From: Gaeumannomyces sp. JS-464
Lineage: Eukaryota > Ascomycota > Sordariomycetes > Magnaporthales > Magnaporthaceae
Direction: 5' to 3'
Assembly (NCBI GenBank): GCA_002197995.1
Contig: NGZR01000001.1
Location: 13,163,501-13,227,500, forward strand
Length of the DNA stretch: 64,000 nucleotides
In this document: in pieces, positions 11,195-23,133 of the stretch
Numbering within the stretch: position 1 is the stretch's first letter
Layout of the letters: each line of letters opens with the position of its first letter
Program-made: the position numbers and the translations under genes
The notes under the pieces: generated by a model
Told to the model about the DNA's origin: nothing
Databases searched by the model: none
What the model saw: only the letters and a program-made list of their open reading frames with translations

Positions 11195-13353
11195 ATGGCC
11201 AGAAAATCGAATGAAAGTTAGCGGATTAAAGCCCAAATAGCGGAAGCCCGCGTTTTGGCCGCGCTTGACGATATCGAAACCGGCCGGTTCAGGAACGCCA
11301 CGCATGCCGCAAAGCAGTACGGAATTAGCGCCCGCACGCTTTAAAGGCGACGGAAAGGCGTAAAACCTCGCATGAACAACGGCGGGCATAACAAGTTGCT
11401 TAACGAGGCCGAGCAACTCGCCGTATTAGCTTGGGTAAACTGGAGGCTATCTATCGGTTAGTAGGGTCGCTAGGTATAGTAAGGCAAATTTGCGGGAGTT
11501 TTAAGGCTAACTTACCTCGTAATATCCAGGCGCTGGAGTTACTGCCTTTACCCTTTTTTAAACCGTTAATTCGATCGTTAACAAACGCGCGAAACCGCCT
11601 GCGAAAGAAATTAAAAGGGAATAGGCGTAAAAGTGGCTTACTTCGCACGCGCACCTTTTTAAACGCACGCGAGGAAGGCCGAGGGCGGTTTAAAAGCGCG
11701 CTGCCTAAAATAAAACCGTTTTAAAAGAATGGTTCGACGCATATAAGCATTGCGTAAATACGTACGGAATTAATAACGAAAACATATAAAACTCCGACGA
11801 GGCTGGCTTCCGGGTTAGCGTGTTCGAAGGTAGCCTTGTTTAGTGTTATATTAATATTAAGATGGTTTTAAAGCGATCCGGATTACCGCTCGCTGTAACG
11901 ATTATCGAAACTTGCTTAGCCGCTAGCACGACGATCCCGCCGTTCGTTATTATAGCCGGAATAAATATTACCGGGAAACACGTAAAATTCCCTCGCTTAA
12001 AACGATGCTCGCGATAAGCGAAAGCGGTTACCGACGATATCGTTGCCCTTAAATAGCTAAATCATTTTTTGGAAAACATAAAACCGTTAGCGCTTACCGA
12101 TTACCGCTTATTATTAGTTAATAATTACGGATTTCACTTTACCTTTCCCTTTTGGAAAAGTGCTAATAGGCGAAAGTTATCCTTTCCTTTTACCTCGCAT
12201 ATAACGCACAAGTTATAACCTTTCGACGTGGGATTTTCTTTGCTTTTAAACGCGCGCATTAAACGGATTATTACGGCAAATCGAACTTAGCGTTTCGATT
12301 ATAATCGCCCGGATTTTTAAACGGTTTTAAAAACATGCGCGGGCGCGCGTTTAAAATTAGCACGGTTAAATTAGCGTGGTTAAAATGCGGGCTCGCGCCG
12401 TTTAACCTTTAAATTATGCTTAATAACCTCGAGGATCCGCTTTAGCGAATTTAAAGCAATAGTAACGGAAAAGGTAAGGTATATCTTTAACGCGATTAAA
12501 CAAATCCGCCGGATCGAGCGCTAAGGTTAATTTTTTACCTTTTTTTTCGACAATAACGGCGAGCTTTTACCTGCTTTGAAAACGCTTTCGCCGGATTTGC
12601 TCGCCCTTAATTAAAAAAGGCTACGACTCCCTCGTTGGATTTATCGGCGATTATTCGTACGAGGATTGGGTTGAAAAACGCTTCCATTCTTCCGCTTTTT
12701 CGGGCAGGCCGGTTTCGCTAACGATATTCATATCTTTTTAAAAATGAAAAAGGCTTCCTACGCGGCGATTTCGCTAGTGCTCGGGCGATCGAAAAGCTTC
12801 GCCGGCGCAAGCAGGTTAAAGTCGAGCGAAAATAACGAGCCTTTTTTAATCGCTTAATTATTAAATCGGGCCTATTTCCGTTAGCGACGCGCGCCTCCAG
12901 GCAATTAATAACGAAACAACCGCCTCGCTTTTAAACGGAGGGAACGCCGGCGCTTGCGGGGCAAAGATCTTAAATCGAGTTAAAATACTTAAGCATTGGT
13001 TAAAGAAGTACAAGCGGGAGGAAACCGATCGCTTAGCGATTACGGGCACGCTTGCGACTGCAAAAGGCAAAGCGCAAAAAGATCACCGATTTCGTTGCCC
13101 TTAAAAAGGCTGCCTTAAAAAACGAGGCCACTGTTATCGAAAGGTACTGGCAATAACGCCGAAAGCGCGACGATCGATTCCATGCTTTGCAGGAGGAGGC
13201 TTTGCTTTTTGCACGCCTGCAATTTAGCAGGGAAAAAGACGACGTTTTCCTTCCTTTAGATTGGCAGCTTGCCGAGGTTTTTTTTCCCTACACGCCTTGG
13301 AGGCTCACCCAACGAAACGAGGGTACGGTCCGGAAGGTCGTGCGAGCCTACTA
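11195..13353 (+). pseudogene. Degraded Fot1/Pogo DDE transposase
   Basis: Reading from the ATG at 11195 gives a psq/CENP-B-type helix-turn-helix start: residues resembling EARVLAALDDIETG, then HAAKQYGISARTL. Further on, NSDEAGFRV near 11791 matches the first catalytic Asp region of Pogo/Fot1 transposases. A LVNNYGFHFTF-like stretch near 12118 matches the second Asp region. The basic C-terminal tail is also visible near 13070-13300. Multiple in-frame TAG/TAA codons interrupt it, several best explained as CAG/CAA to TAG/TAA changes by RIP. It is inactive as it stands. The exact 3' end is uncertain. Confidence 0.85.
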
Positions 13354-13656
13354 GAGGGATAAGTACGGTGCAAATCACCTTTTGCCTGTTTTTTTGCAAG
13401 GCAAATATATATCGGAAAAGTACGAAATATTATCTCCGGATTGCACAAATACAAAGGGAAGCGATACTTTTCCGTTAAAAACCGTTAATCGCCCTAATTA
13501 AAACGAAAAGGACGATCCGATTAACTTAACTCTCGCCTAAATAGCTTCATTTTTTAAGTATTTGCAATAATAAATGCATTAGCGGTTGCATATTTAGGGA
13601 CTTGGCGGTGGAGCCAACCCCGGTTTAATGCAGTTAAGCGTTTATGCAAAAAAGCG

Positions 13657-13795
13657 GTGGTATATTGATTTCCCGCTAATTTTCTATGGGGAAAAATGTC
13701 CCTAAAAAACGACAGATTGCAGGAAAAACGACAGATTGCCCTTCCGCGTTGATCCCCGAAGGGCCGATCAGCTGGGCGTTTTTAGCCCGCGCAAG
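13657..13795. repeat. Right terminal inverted repeat of the Fot1/Pogo element
   Basis: Reverse complement of the left arm at 10901-11039, differing at a few transition-type positions and ending in GCGCAAG followed by the TA duplication. Confidence 0.93.
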
Positions 13796-14406
13796 TAAAC
13801 ATATCCCCTGTTTTCGTTGTTGTTATTCCAGTTCCATTTACAATCCACATTCCAGTTCCTTGACTTGACTGAGACATGCATTGATAAAGGCCCGAGGTTA
13901 CGCACAGATATCAGCCGCCGCCTGCTCCGAGCCGCCTGATACCAGGCCCTCACAAGCCGAATACACGTGGACCATATGTGGCCCAAACCCTGAATAGTTT
14001 TCCAACAAACGTGGTACGAAAGGGTTGCGTCTCTGCGCCCAAGCGCCAAGCACTAAAAAAGCTCAAGCACACAGGCTAGGTACCTAGTCTGAAGCTTTGT
14101 TCGCCTCCCAGTCCCTGCATTTGCGGCTGCCAACCTCCCATCCGTGCCTCCCGAAAGCACGGCTCCGAACGGGCCCGTTAGTGCGAGTCTAAGTTTTCAG
14201 TCCGAGTAACAGGACACACCCACACGCACCCAATTACAGCAACCCAAAATCCACGAACTAAAACTAAATTGAGGATTAGGGAATTGCCGATCTCCGAGCT
14301 GGGCGGCAGTGATTACCCACCGGTCCAACCCTTCTCTCTCGTGCGGCGCCGCTCGCCGCTCGCCGCCATCACGGCCTGGGTGGGCGTGGCTGACCGGGCT
14401 GAGGAG

Positions 14407-14409
<3 letters not shown>

Positions 14410-14453
<44 letters not shown>
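14410..14453. repeat. (GT)n microsatellite
   Basis: About 22 uninterrupted GT dinucleotides followed by a short CTGT run. Confidence 0.95.
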
Positions 14454-14454
<1 letters not shown>

Positions 14455-17400
14455 TGTCTGTCTGCATGCATTGAACCCCTATTTCTTTTTATGGTCTCCT
14501 CGGATAGCCTGGTTTCAGAACCAAAAAAAAAGGGGGGGCTGGCTTTTGAGAGAAACAAACATTGTCATCTTACAACTTAACCAGACGATTCTGCGGCTGT
14601 TTTAGCGGCGGGGCAGGCAGATGGACCCTACCATAGATGGATGGACGTGCTAAGCAAATATGATAGCGATGACGATAATGATGTGCGGCGGGCCAGCGCA
14701 TCCGTGAAAACCCTGGAGGGGGGGTGGAGGAGGCGGCTCTTTGAACTGCAGGGCCTCGATTCCAGCTGAGCCGATAATTCTTTGGACGGATGGAGTCTCG
14801 GGAGCAGCCAGTCCCACCTGTTACGGAAGGGCCCAGAGGTTCCATCCTGAGTGCTTAGCACTGCTTCTCGTCTTGTTTCTTTATACCTCGTCCGCGCAAT
14901 CGCAGTCGATGTAGTATGGCGAATACAAGCTTAATCCTCCGCCGCCGGGGGATGATGGATTTGAGTTTCCCACCAGGTTAGGGAGGCAACTGAACGCGGA
15001 CGGGAGTGCCAGCCTGGTTGGCAAGTTGCCTAGGTACCTAGGTACCTACGTACGCCTGCGCAGCGTGTCCATCGCGCTTCCTTGGTTCTTTTCATCCGAC
15101 TTTCCTGGGGATGTGGCAGACAGTGACAAGCAGACCCGGCGGTTTGGGATGGCCGAGATAGGCAAGAGGGTCGACGGGCGGGCCATCATCAGGAGATCGC
15201 TTCCATTATTTTTTTCTTCTTTTTTTTTTTTCTTTTAACCAGATTTCTTCGTCCCTGATTCGACGTTGGGAACATGGAACGCGCCTATTTTCTTGCATAT
15301 TGATGTGCGGTGGTAACGAAACAGCGTCGAATGGGAAACAGGAGAGAGAGGAGGGGGGTTCGTTTGCCAGCAAGAGCACAACGAAGGAGGCATTCTCCGC
15401 TCGTTGTCGTCAGAGGCGCCCATCAAACGGCGGGGTTGTTGCTGAATGGGGGTCGTGGGTGGGCGGGAGAAGAACGAATGACAAGACAGGGGTGGCTTGG
15501 TGACGGAGGGGAGGAGCGATGGAGCGTGCGTGACACCGCCGGATGATGCCCTGGTTGCGGCTGTTGGCATTCCTGTGTGCGTGAGGGTATGGCGTGCCGA
15601 CTGATCCAACGCTGATGAAGCGCCAGTCGCATCTCGGTGCTTCTTCCTTCTCGCTCCTCTATTACCTGGTTCTCAACCCCAAGTGATTGTTTTAAGTGGG
15701 TTATGGTGGTAGCGACGGTAACGTTGGCTTCCGTTGTCGTTTTTTCTCTCTCTTTTTTTCTATTTTGGTCTCGCTCTTTTGCAGCGTTTGTTTAAGCTTC
15801 TCTTGTCTCTGGGTTTCAAAACAGAAGGGGGTTTGTCTTTTCGCTTGTGCTGTGTCCTGGCTGCCCATCTCCTCTTTTTGTGACGACGCGTGTCACAGAC
15901 TCCCGCGTCTCGGACAAGGCAACCCGCCCGCAAGCAATCGGGCGCCGTTTCAGTTTCGTCTATTTTTGTGCGGTGCGGGACAAGATATCAAATCAAGCGA
16001 AGGGGGTAGCTACGTGCGTTGTTTTTTTCTTCTTTTTTTTTTTCTCTCTGTTTGTCTCTCCTTCTTTTGCTCTCAAAATCCACGGAAACAAGGCCGGCAC
16101 TGGGTGGGTGTGTATGGCCGGGCCCTGACCGCCTCCTCGTCACGGCGGAGCCGCAACGAAGGACATGCAAAGTCATCAAAGGTGGGCACACGAAAATCAA
16201 TTGACACCCCGCACTGGGTCCCGCCTGCCCACCACATCCACCTATGCACATAGGTTGGTAGGTACCTACCTACCCAACAGAGAGAGAAAAACACGGCGCG
16301 GGCACAGCAATGGCTGCAGGGCCGCGGGCTTTGGCCCGACCCGAAGAGCTGCCGAACGGTACCCACAAGGCCCGACCGAGGGGAACAGAATCGAGATTGG
16401 CCGGTCGTCGGTCGGCATGACCGACCTTACATACAGTCCCCGGGTATAGGTAGGTATATGCGTCGTCATAATCACTGGCCCGAGGTACCTGGTAGGTAAG
16501 TCGAAGGGAGGGCCCACTCATCGCATCGCACGCATCGCACTGCATCGAATCGACGGCCGGGGCCCGAAGAGGCCGTAATTCCCGACTTGGCTCGGGGGAA
16601 GATTGCTATCTTCTCCCGTGGTCGTTTGTTTATTTTGTTTATCTTGTCCTTAATTTGCCCGCGCTCCCTGCTGGCCTGGCTGCTATAGCGTCCACCAGAA
16701 TATTGAAATATCTCTTTGATTGATTGTGTGCAAATTAACTAGACGAGGGATGTGGCAGAGGTCAATCTTCCAAGTCTTGAAATCGATGGGGTCGGCTTCC
16801 GGCAAGGGCCAGCCTCCACTTCCCACCGCACCTCACCGCCTTCATGTCTCTGTATGTAGCCCTGCCCAGCCAGCCAGCCAGCCAGCCGGGGCTTTGGCTC
16901 GAACTTTTTTTCTTCTTCCTCCCCTCTTTTGCCTCTTCAGCAGCATCTGTCACCCCCGGCCTGTCGAGGAAGACCAGGGCTTGCACCGGCCGGGGGTTGT
17001 GGCGCCAGTGGGAAGCGCACCCGACAAAAAGGCGCGAGGGTCCCTCGCCTCTTCGCTCTTCTTCCCCATTTTTATTTCCCCGCCACAGAGCCGGTATCTG
17101 CGGCCAGTGAGTGACCCATGCCTTTTATCTGTCAAACCCCCTGACTTGCGCATTTATTTCAGTTACGACGCGAGGCTGAGGGGCAAGGCAATAAAGGCAA
17201 GAACTCAATTTTCTGCACCTTGTACACTGTGCCCGGGCTGTCTGGGCGTTTACTCTGCTGTATTTGTTTTATTCTCTTTTATTTTTAATTTTAATTTTAT
17301 CCCTGTCTCTCTTTGTGGGGTGATGGCGACTGACGGGCGAACAGGCCGCCTTGCCATCGCCATCCACTACCTAGACCCAGCCAACACCCAACAGGGCAGC

Positions 17401-17781
17401 CAAGCCAGACCGACCCGACAGGCAGCCCCAGACGAAAACTTAAAGAATGGGGCGAGCTGCACTGGGCTGCCACTCACCCACCCCCCCCTCGTCCCTCCGT
17501 GCCTCCGTCCCGGGGCCAGACGCTGGGGCCTCTGTCTGTCTCTCTGCCTCTCCCATATCAAGCAGTATATAGTCAAGGGTATCGTGTTCCCACTGCGGGG
17601 GCCTCTCTATTGGCCTCTCTGCCGGGGGTGTGGTGGCCTGGGTTTGTGGGCACCGCCTCGTCGGCGGCGGGGGGCGTCCTTGTTATCGTTCTTGCTGTGA
17701 TCCCCAAAACCCCGAACTGGAGGAGGCCGGGGAGGCGTGTGCGCAGGGAATCACGAGGGAAGGAGGACACACACACATACA

Positions 17782-17782
<1 letters not shown>

Positions 17783-17812
<30 letters not shown>
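17783..17812. repeat. Poly(A) tract of 30 bases
   Basis: Uninterrupted A run directly after a short (AC)n stretch, in non-coding DNA. Confidence 0.9.
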
Positions 17813-17816
<4 letters not shown>

Positions 17817-18615
17817 AGACTCACAGAGAGTCCCCGCCCTCACTCGATGCGCCCGACTCGGGTGCCAGAGGCGGAAGCAGTGCCGAAGGTGACGTTGTGG
17901 TGGGCATGTCCAGGGAGAAAAAAAAAAGGTCGGCCCGATCCCACCACGCCCCCCTCCACTTCCACTTTCCCTTTCCCTTCCCCTAGCAGACGACATCGCT
18001 ACCTATGTACAGGGGAACAAAGAAACAGCTGGGGGATCGTTCACCCCCTCGTCAAAAAAACCCAAAAAGGTCATTCCCACATTCGGATAGTTTCCGCGAG
18101 GACCCGAGCGAACCGACAACGATTACGTGGTCAGCTTGCCTGCTATGCTGGCGTTTGTGGCTTGTAGCGTTTTATGGCTCCTGTTTTTTTTTTCTTATGT
18201 TTTTCTTTTCGTCACCATCATCAGTTCATGCCCCTTAACCACCTCCTTTTTTATTCTCTTTGTTTTTTTCATCTCCCACTTGCGTCAGGATACCCTGCTG
18301 CTTCCGTCCTCCTGTGTCAGGTATGTGTATGCATGCCGATGCGTGCGTGCGTGTGCAAAAGATGGGAGGAACTGCAAAACCGAAAAAAAAAGAGACAGAA
18401 TAGGGCACGCCCGGCCCCTGCGGTTGTCTGATCTGGCTATGAGGCCGGTATATTGCATGCTATACGGCCCTCCCCCCACCCGGGCGGCAGGGTCGGGCGG
18501 GACGGTCAAGCCGAGACTGTTCCGCCGACAGGCCATCTCGTCTGGTCTTTTGTTTTGGTGCTGTATCTTCTCCCCTTTGTGTGGTTTCTCTTACCCTCCT
18601 CCTGCTTTGTGGTGT

Positions 18616-18639
18616 GCCCTGCCCTGCCCTGCCCTGCCC
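18616..18639. repeat. (CCCTG)n pentanucleotide repeat
   Basis: Nearly five copies of CCCTG in tandem in non-coding DNA. Confidence 0.85.
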
Positions 18640-19210
18640 ACCCGCAACCCGCGCCGCCGTCCATCCCTTGGATCATCTCAACAACGGCCCGTGGCTGGGC
18701 AAGCCGGGGCTGGGGGAAGGGAAGGGAAGGGAGAGAGAGAGGATGGGTAAGCCGGGTAAGCACTGGCGGGCCCAGGGGATCGATGGATCATGGATGGGCC
18801 GCGGGCGCCGTGTTATTGTTGTCGTTGTTGCTGTTATTGATCAAAGATCGAGAAACGCCCATGCACTCGAAGAGGGCTTATGGGCCCAATATTGGCCGTC
18901 GCTCTTATTGCCGGTTCTCCTTTTCCTTTCCCCTTTCTGCGTCTTCCGATCCTTCTTTTGCCTTGCTGGGGGCTTCCCCCCTCCCTACCTTGCTTTGCAT
19001 GCCCTGACGCAGCAAAAAACATCGGATAGGTTCGTTGCGTGTGTCCCTTTCCTGCCATGGGCCTTTCCCAAGTGGTGACTACCCTGCATCCCGAGCTTGG
19101 CTGGGCCCGGACGGCACGGTCTGTGCCTTTTGTTCCGAGGCGGGCCAGCCTAAAAAAGATAAGAAGAGGGAAACAAAATAACGTTGGCGGATGACTAAAG
19201 TGGCTTTTGT

Positions 19211-19270
19211 GCAGGGCAGACTGCGGCGTGGCAGGGCAGACTGCGGCGTGGCAGGGCAGACTGCAACATG
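19211..19270. repeat. 20-bp tandem triplication
   Basis: Three head-to-tail copies of a 20-bp unit starting GCAGGGCAGACTGC. The first two are identical; the third differs at three positions near its end. Confidence 0.93.
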
Positions 19271-20103
19271 GCAGGCCGAGCACGCTCTCTTGGACGGACC
19301 GCTCGCTGCTTGCTCATGAAGCCAAGGAAAAAACGAGCACTCGAGATCCAGTTGCAGTGTACATCTCTCCATGCTTATGCATGCCAGCCCTCCATCGGCG
19401 TGGAGGCTTGTTTTCCCAATACGAGACGTGTTCTTCGGAGATTTTAAGTCAGTGCACACCAGTTCGTGGTTGCGATCTTCCTGCTTATTTTTTCCTTCTT
19501 TTCTTTTCCTTCTGCTGTTCGCCGTAGAGTTGCTCTCTTTGCTGCCACGTCGAAGCTAGGTCCTCCCTTTGGGGCTTTGGCTGCAAGCGTAAAGATTGTC
19601 TTGGGACGATGGCGGGCGAGGTGGGCAGAGAGAGTTCTCTCCGCTCAGAACTTTCGCGGAGTGTGATGCCGGCGGCCGAGTCCTGCCAGCGATTCGGATA
19701 GATTTTTTTCGTCCGATCTTTCGTCCTCGACCTGGGTCTGCCTGTGCAGCTTTTTCCGCCTTGATCTCGTGCTACCGCCAGAGCCACACCTCTTTTTCCG
19801 TCTTTGTAGTCTTGCTGCACCATCCTTCCCCTTCCCTCCTTTATTTTAGGCTCCGAGAGGCCCGAACGGATGGGGCTAGGGGACGCTCCCTGCATCCTCG
19901 ACCAGTGCATGAAGTTGCGGTGGCGCGGCCCAAACCAAGGGGCTATGGTGGTGGGCGTGGTGGTGTAAGTGCACCCTACAACCACCGAATGTTCACTGCT
20001 GGCCGTAATCTTTGCTCGCCGTCACGGCCTGCCGGCGACAAAGCCGTCGACGGACAAGCGAGGTAGCATGAGGAGGCAGCGGCGGCCCCAACTATGCGTG
20101 CGC

Positions 20104-20131
20104 AAAAAAAAAAAAAAAAAAAAAAAAAAAA
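20104..20131. repeat. Poly(A) tract of 28 bases
   Basis: Uninterrupted A run in non-coding DNA. Confidence 0.9.
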
Positions 20132-20320
20132 GCAGACGGTTACCTGCCGGGCCGGACGGGCCTCCCTGCTGCTTGCCGGCTTCGGATTGATTGCGCCGCC
20201 TGAAGCTTGCCCTCCTGGGGGATCCGGCGGCCGTCTGGAATCCTGGCCCGGCGCCCCGAGACATGCCCGAAGTCACTTTCTGGTACCCGCCCGTACCTGT
20301 GCTTGTCTGGGATGGGGCGT

Positions 20321-20332
20321 TGCGTGTGTGTG

Positions 20333-20370
<38 letters not shown>

Positions 20371-20397
20371 GTGTGTGTGTGTGTGTGTGTGTGTGTA
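20321..20397. repeat. Compound (TG)n microsatellite
   Basis: Alternating TG over about 77 bases, interrupted once by GCG and once by a doubled T. Alternating purine-pyrimidine DNA of this length can adopt Z-form. Confidence 0.95.
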
Positions 20398-21872
20398 TGC
20401 TGTTTGCTCGGTCGATCGATGACCATGACGGCTGCTGGCCCGGTCCTTGCTTGGCATCGGCATCGCCCTCTGTTCCTTCTTGCCCCGAGAACCGTCACAG
20501 TTGCCGTATCTGCACAGGTGCATAGTGGCGTCTCTGCCTCCAGCGTCATGATCGGGACAGGGCGGCCGATCCGCTCCCGACAATGGAGCAGGGGCATGAT
20601 GGGTGGTGAGTGAGCCGGCGCCCGAGTTGTAGACGGGCGGCCGCATCGCACGTGGGTGTGACGGGGCTGCTACCGTGCCCACACACCAACGTCGGGGGGC
20701 GTCCATGTGAGCCGCCCGCGGCTTCTTTCTTTCTTTCTTTGCCCTGGCCCGGTCGCTTCCCATCGGGCTGGTGCAGCGCAAAAAAAAGGGGGTGGGCGTG
20801 GTTTGGGGTGCGTGTGTGTCTCGGGCGGGCGCAGGGCGAGATATAGCGGCAGCCCCCAGCAGGCGGGCGACGAATGGTGGCACGGCATAAGGCACGGCGG
20901 CAGGCTCCGTGTCGCTTTGTGGCTCCTTCCGAATATCGGCAACGCAGAGGGCGCTGCTCGTGATGTAGGCGGGCGCCGGGCCGGGCGGGCTGGGCGAGGG
21001 GAGGCCCGGCGGCCAGCGGAAGGCGGGGTTCGCCGATTCGCGACAATGAGCTGGCTCCTTTGACAGCAGGCCCGAGCTGGAGCTTCCCGTCTGTGTCCCG
21101 ATTGATCGTGCTTGTTCCGCGCCATAGCTGCACTTGCCGTGCTCGTGCCAAACCAAGACAGCCGACACCCTTTTCCGTCCCCCTGCGTCAGCGAATAGAT
21201 TGCCCGCGCCTCGACTTTCTAGAAGCTCCAGGCTGGGCCAACCCGCGGCCAGCACACCGCTCAGGCTGAGCTTTCACCCCGTCATCGTCGGGGCTCTGTG
21301 CCACAAGGGAGGCAGCGAGCCTTGTTGGCGGACCACTGCCTGGGCCCGCCCGGCTAGGTACTGGGAGACTGCAGCAGCCAACAGGAAAAGAAAAGAGGCT
21401 GCCCTTTCGCTGGGCGAGATGGGCGTGGGCTGTCGGTTGAAGACGGGAGGTTATTGCCACTAATTCGGTCGGGGGTAGCTGGTGCGACGGCGCGAGGAAG
21501 GCCGTTCTGCTTGCAGAATTACGTGATGTTGCGGATGAGTGGAGAGGCGGCTGACGCTATCCAAAGCATTTAATCTATGCGTCAAATATTTCGGTAGCAT
21601 CCTGAGCTGGCTACCTAGATACCTATCTATATGTGCTGATAGTCAATCTAGCAGTTGCAATATGTTCATATTTGATATCCTGGGCCGGCCATGGCGGTAA
21701 TTGCAAGTGTGATGGAATGCCTCATATCAACACACAGTCAGACGGGTCTCGGACGTAGATAGCGTGGCGGCCACGCCGGTCTCACCAATACACTAGACCG
21801 GAAGGTTTAGATACTGTCCAATAAAGTATAACGAGTGAAAGAAAACGTCGTGCCGACTTCTTGCGTCATCAA

Positions 21873-23056
21873 TCATTCCTCGATCAGACCAGTGAGCCCA
21901 CCAGCCAGCCCCTGCATTCTCCGACCGAGCAAGTCATCCGAGCTGGCCAGCCGGTTGAGCGCGTTGTCCTTGTACTCCCTCCTCCCTCTGATGCTCCCGT
22001 TGTTGGCCTTGAGGCCCTTCCTCCTCTTGGCGTCGGCGCCGCTGCCGTTGGGGCCAGCCTCGGATGGTGCCTGGTCGCCGTTTTCGCCCGCGTTGTTGCT
22101 GTCATCGGGCTTCTGCGGCTGCTGCTCCGCGGCCGCCTTGCCCCTCGGGCGCGCCATGCTCATCTCGAGCGGCCGGTCCCACTCGTCGCCGCTCGACTCG
22201 GTGCGCACGTGGTGCCTCCCCTCACCGTTGGTCGTGAAGGGCGAGCCGCCACCGACGCCGTCACCGCCTGATCCTCCGGCTGCTGCCGTCTTGGCGGTGT
22301 TCCTCCCTCGGTTGGAAGACACGAGGGCGCGGCGCCTCTCGCGCTCGCGCCGGTCCGCAGCCGCAAACGCCTCCTCGATCCAGCCGGCCGAGCGGTCGAT
22401 CCACTTGTACGCGGGCGGGTAGATGCTGGGGTACTGCATGAAGCCGTGCGAGACGCCGGGGATCAGGACCGTCTCGGCCACGTCCTTCTCGTTGAACCCG
22501 GGCGACAGGCTGTCGTCGTCCATGTACTCGAGCCGCCGGCCGCCCGAGGCGTGCATGGCCGCCTTGACGCGGCGCAGGCGGCCGGCGAAGATGACCGTGT
22601 CGTCGACGAGCGGGTCACGCTCGCCCGTCAAGAAATACGTCTTGGGGAAGCGGGCCAGCAGTATGTCGGGCGCGAGCACGGGCGAGAGCAGGTAGTCGGA
22701 CGAGAAGTCGGGCCGGTTGTGCGGGCCGATGTAGAGGATGATCATGGCCCGCATCATCTCAGGCGACAGGATGCGGTCGTTGAAGTACGAGATCATGGAC
22801 GACGTTGCGAGCCGCGTCCGCAGCGGCTCCGAGTGGTGCGACGACGACGGGGCGTCCGTGCCGCCTTTGGCGCCGTTGACGTTGCTGTTTTTGCGCCCCG
22901 CCAACGGCTTCTGTCGCGACGGGCGTTGCTGGGACTTCGTCCACGTGCTCGGCCCCTCGTGCGCGAACTCCGGGTGCGGGCTCCGTGCACTGTCAGCGCC
23001 CGTGCGGGACTGCGCCAGCTCGTTCTCCGAAGGCGGCGGCGTGATAGCAAGCACCG

Positions 23057-23133
<77 letters not shown>

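Larger units (their letters stand above)
10901..13795 (+). mobile_element. Full-length Fot1/Pogo-type Tc1-mariner transposon, RIP-degraded
   Basis: The element is bounded by about 139-bp terminal inverted repeats, both starting CTTGCGCGGGC. It is flanked on each side by TA (10899-10900 and 13796-13797), the target duplication expected for Tc1/mariner/Pogo insertion. The interior is A+T-rich with many TAA/TAG triplets, scarce CpA and TpG but retained CpG: the signature of repeat-induced point mutation. The few differences between the two terminal repeats are C:G to T:A transitions, consistent with the same process. Inside are recognisable remains of a DDE transposase on the plus strand. The element is complete in structure but cannot encode an active enzyme. 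Confidence 0.93.
13798..21872. other. Gene-free, pyrimidine-rich and microsatellite-rich stretch
   Basis: About 8 kb with no gene I can support. The plus strand has repeated long C/T tracts (for example around 15205-15235, 15740-15780, 16020-16060 and 18180-18260), two GT/TG microsatellites, two poly(A) tracts, a 20-bp tandem triplication and several TAGGTACCTA palindromes. Long open frames such as 16720-17700 on the plus strand translate to low-complexity sequence and are probably chance. C/T-rich blocks are common in fungal promoters and leaders, so part of this may be regulatory, but I see no gene start to attach it to. Confidence 0.5.

Noticed and set aside
16720..17700. 326-codon open frame on the plus strand
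   Set aside because: Translation is dominated by Pro/Leu/Ser/Phe from C/T-rich DNA and includes the products of T-runs; no motif or splice support.
20140..21255. 371-codon minus-strand frame with long Thr-His repeat
   Set aside because: The repeat is only the (TG)n microsatellite translated; flanks are composition-driven.
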